From Rhizobium lentis (GTDB lineage Bacteria > Pseudomonadota > Alphaproteobacteria > Rhizobiales > Rhizobiaceae): a DNA stretch of 64,000 nt. Position 1 is the stretch's first letter; each line of letters opens with the position of its first letter. Below, piece after piece: positions 62,750 through 64,000 of the stretch. The stretch spans positions 496,001-560,000 of the forward strand of contig NZ_JACHBD010000001.1 of NCBI RefSeq assembly GCF_014200175.1, given 5' to 3'. The notes under the pieces were generated by a model. That model was not told the DNA's origin and ran no database searches. It saw only the letters and a list, made by a program, of their open reading frames with translations. A program made the position numbers and the translations under genes.

Positions 62750-64000
62750 ATGGACCATTCTGCAATGTCCAAGCGGCGGGCGACCATCGAAATTCCATCT
62801 CTCCACGGGATCGACAGATCGGCCCATGTCGGCCGCCGGCTTGCACAGGCGCTGCGGCACGCCATTGCCTGCGGCGAACTGAGGCCTGGCGAGCGCCTTC
62901 CTTCGACGCGCAGCCTTGCCGCCTCTTTGAAGATCGCCCGCGGCACCGTCGTCGAAGCCTTCGACCAGTTGACCGCCGAAGGTTATCTCGAAGCGAGAGT
63001 GGGTGCGGGAACCCGTGTTGCCGCCGCCCTGACGGACATGGCGTCGGTACTCCCGCCGCCACCGCCCGCGCCGGCGTCGGCAGAGGCGATGGAGCTGCCT
63101 GCCCCGGCTGCCCGGCTGATGCCGATCGCCCGTGCGCTGACCCCTCACCCGCCCGTTCCCTTCGCCATCGCCGTGCCCGCTTCCGGCATTGCGCCCGACG
63201 ATAATTGGCGCCGTGTCGGCAATCGAATGCGCGCCTCAAGACGGGCCGCACCCGCGGGCTACCACGATCCGATGGGCGTGCTCGAGCTGCGCATCGCCAT
63301 CGCTGATCACGTCCGCCGCGCGCGGGCCGTTCATTGCGAACCCGAGCAGGTCATCGTTACGTCAGGCACCCAGCAAGGCCTCTACATGGCTGGCCGGGTT
63401 CTTCTGTCGCGTGACGACCCGGTATGGTCCGAGGATCCCGCTTATCCCGGCCTGACGGCGGTGCTCGACGATCTCGGCGTTCGGACGCATCGGATCCCGG
63501 TCGACGCACAAGGGATAAATGTGGAGCGCGGCCTCGAACTCTGCCCGGAAGCGCGCGCCGCATTCGTCACGCCTTCACACCAATATCCGGTCGGCATGCC
63601 GCTCAGCATGGCGCGGCGCAACGCCCTGATCGCCTGGGCCGAACAGAACCGAGCTTGGATCGTGGAGGACGACTACGACAGCGAACTGCGTTATGCCGGA
63701 CACCCTTTTCCCTCCATGCAGGGGCTGCGTCCGTCGCGCGTCATCTATCTCGGCACTTTCAGCAAGGTGCTGTTTCCGTCGTTGCGTCTCGGTTATGTCA
63801 TCGCGCCGGCGCCGCTCGCAGAAGCCTTCGCCGGCGCACGCGCCATTCTCGACCGGCATTCGCCGATATCAGAACAGCACGTTCTGGCCGCCTATATCAG
63901 GGAGGGCTATTTCGAGGCGCATATCAGGCGCATTCGGGGTCTTTATGCCGAACGCCGCGCTGTTCTGCTCGCGGCGCTCGAGCGGGTTCTGCCGGAAGGG
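62750..64000 (+). CDS. MocR-family (GntR-aminotransferase) regulator, 3' end cut by window
   Basis: 417 residues visible, frame open to the window edge. A GntR winged helix at about 25-90 (ALRHAIACGELRPGERLPSTRSLAASLKIARGTVVEAFDQLTAEGYLEARVGAGT) is followed by a fold-type I aminotransferase-like domain with VTSGTQQGLYMAGRVLLSRDD, DPAYPGLTAVL, TPSHQYPVG, VEDDYDSELRY and GTFSKVLFPSLRLGYV, whose lysine binds PLP. Such proteins sense PLP or amino acids. It diverges from the LysE-DapA-type pair, so control of those genes is likely. The start at 62750 lacks a clear ribosome site; ATG 62765 is possible. Confidence 0.9.
   Translation, partial: MDHSAMSKRRATIEIPSLHGIDRSAHVGRRLAQALRHAIACGELRPGERLPSTRSLAASLKIARGTVVEAFDQLTAEGYLEARVGAGTRVAAALTDMASVLPPPPPAPASAEAMELPAPAARLMPIARALTPHPPVPFAIAVPASGIAPDDNWRRVGNRMRASRRAAPAGYHDPMGVLELRIAIADHVRRARAVHCEPEQVIVTSGTQQGLYMAGRVLLSRDDPVWSEDPAYPGLTAVLDDLGVRTHRIPVDAQGINVERGLELCPEARAAFVTPSHQYPVGMPLSMARRNALIAWAEQNRAWIVEDDYDSELRYAGHPFPSMQGLRPSRVIYLGTFSKVLFPSLRLGYVIAPAPLAEAFAGARAILDRHSPISEQHVLAAYIREGYFEAHIRRIRGLYAERRAVLLAALERVLPEG

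Overview
The window is high-GC chromosomal DNA from an alphaproteobacterium, most likely a Rhizobium of the leguminosarum/etli group. Reasons: RIME-like palindromic intergenic elements in three copies, a BA14K-family protein, an ilvIH operon behind a peptide attenuator, TetR/LysR/AraC/SorC/MarR-GNAT/Rrf2 regulators each next to a likely target, and a Ugp-type importer. Genes are dense on both strands, with many 1-14 base overlaps within operons and several overlapping convergent gene ends. No rRNA, tRNA, prophage, insertion sequence or CRISPR array was recognised. Species assignment is inference.

Region by region. (1) 1-7.7 kb is an accessory carbohydrate island: a methyltransferase, a protein joining a phosphoribosyltransferase-like half to a kinase-like half, an inositol-phosphate synthase, a histidine phosphatase and a glycosidase whose TIM-barrel strands look circularly permuted, followed on the other strand by a polysaccharide pyruvyl transferase and an F420-hydrogenase-beta-like iron-sulfur protein. 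(2) 7.9-14.6 kb: an OmpR-type two-component system, a family-25 glycosyltransferase, a MYG1-family protein, ilvC, and a TetR regulator with a perfect palindrome in its promoter. (3) 14.6-23.4 kb: a glycerophosphodiester-type uptake and catabolic locus (ugpBAE, ugpQ, a HAD phosphatase and an FGGY kinase on one strand; ugpC and a SorC regulator on the other) with a 20-bp-period direct repeat in the shared promoter. (4) 23.4-34 kb: membrane glycosyltransferase pair, AraC/alcohol dehydrogenase pair, TetM-like ribosomal protection protein, type II NADH dehydrogenase, BA14K and PH-domain proteins.

(5) 33.5-44 kb: mostly regulator/target pairs (Lrp with an Asp/Glu racemase, MarR-GNAT, TetR with an MFS pump, HxlR with a quinone reductase), pdxJ, a MerR protein with a second, LuxR-type HTH, a RecD-like helicase and a secreted thioredoxin. 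A DUF6429-like gene carries an internal amber codon. (6) 44-51 kb: a stress module made of LysR, AhpD-like, NAD(P)-binding, cupin and MscS/cNMP channel genes; an Rrf2 regulator has nearly identical 23-bp sites in front of itself and of that operon. An ECF sigma/anti-sigma operon with a YxxxD-repeat lipoprotein follows. (7) 51-56 kb: a cobalt-type nitrile hydratase operon, an SDR-DoxX protein, a DUF2269 protein, a frameshifted LysE-type exporter and an aldo/keto reductase. (8) 56-64 kb: ilvIH preceded by a near-leaderless branched-chain leader peptide and terminator, a HerA-like ATPase, and a LysE exporter plus DapA-family lyase divergent from a MocR regulator that runs off the window.

The most interesting signals are the inositol-phosphate cluster with its permuted glycosidase and PRTase-kinase chimera, the leaderless ilvIH attenuator, the Rrf2 two-site regulon, the SorC-type tandem operator in the ugp/FGGY locus, and two decayed genes (DUF6429 amber, LysE frameshift) that automatic gene calling would mis-annotate.
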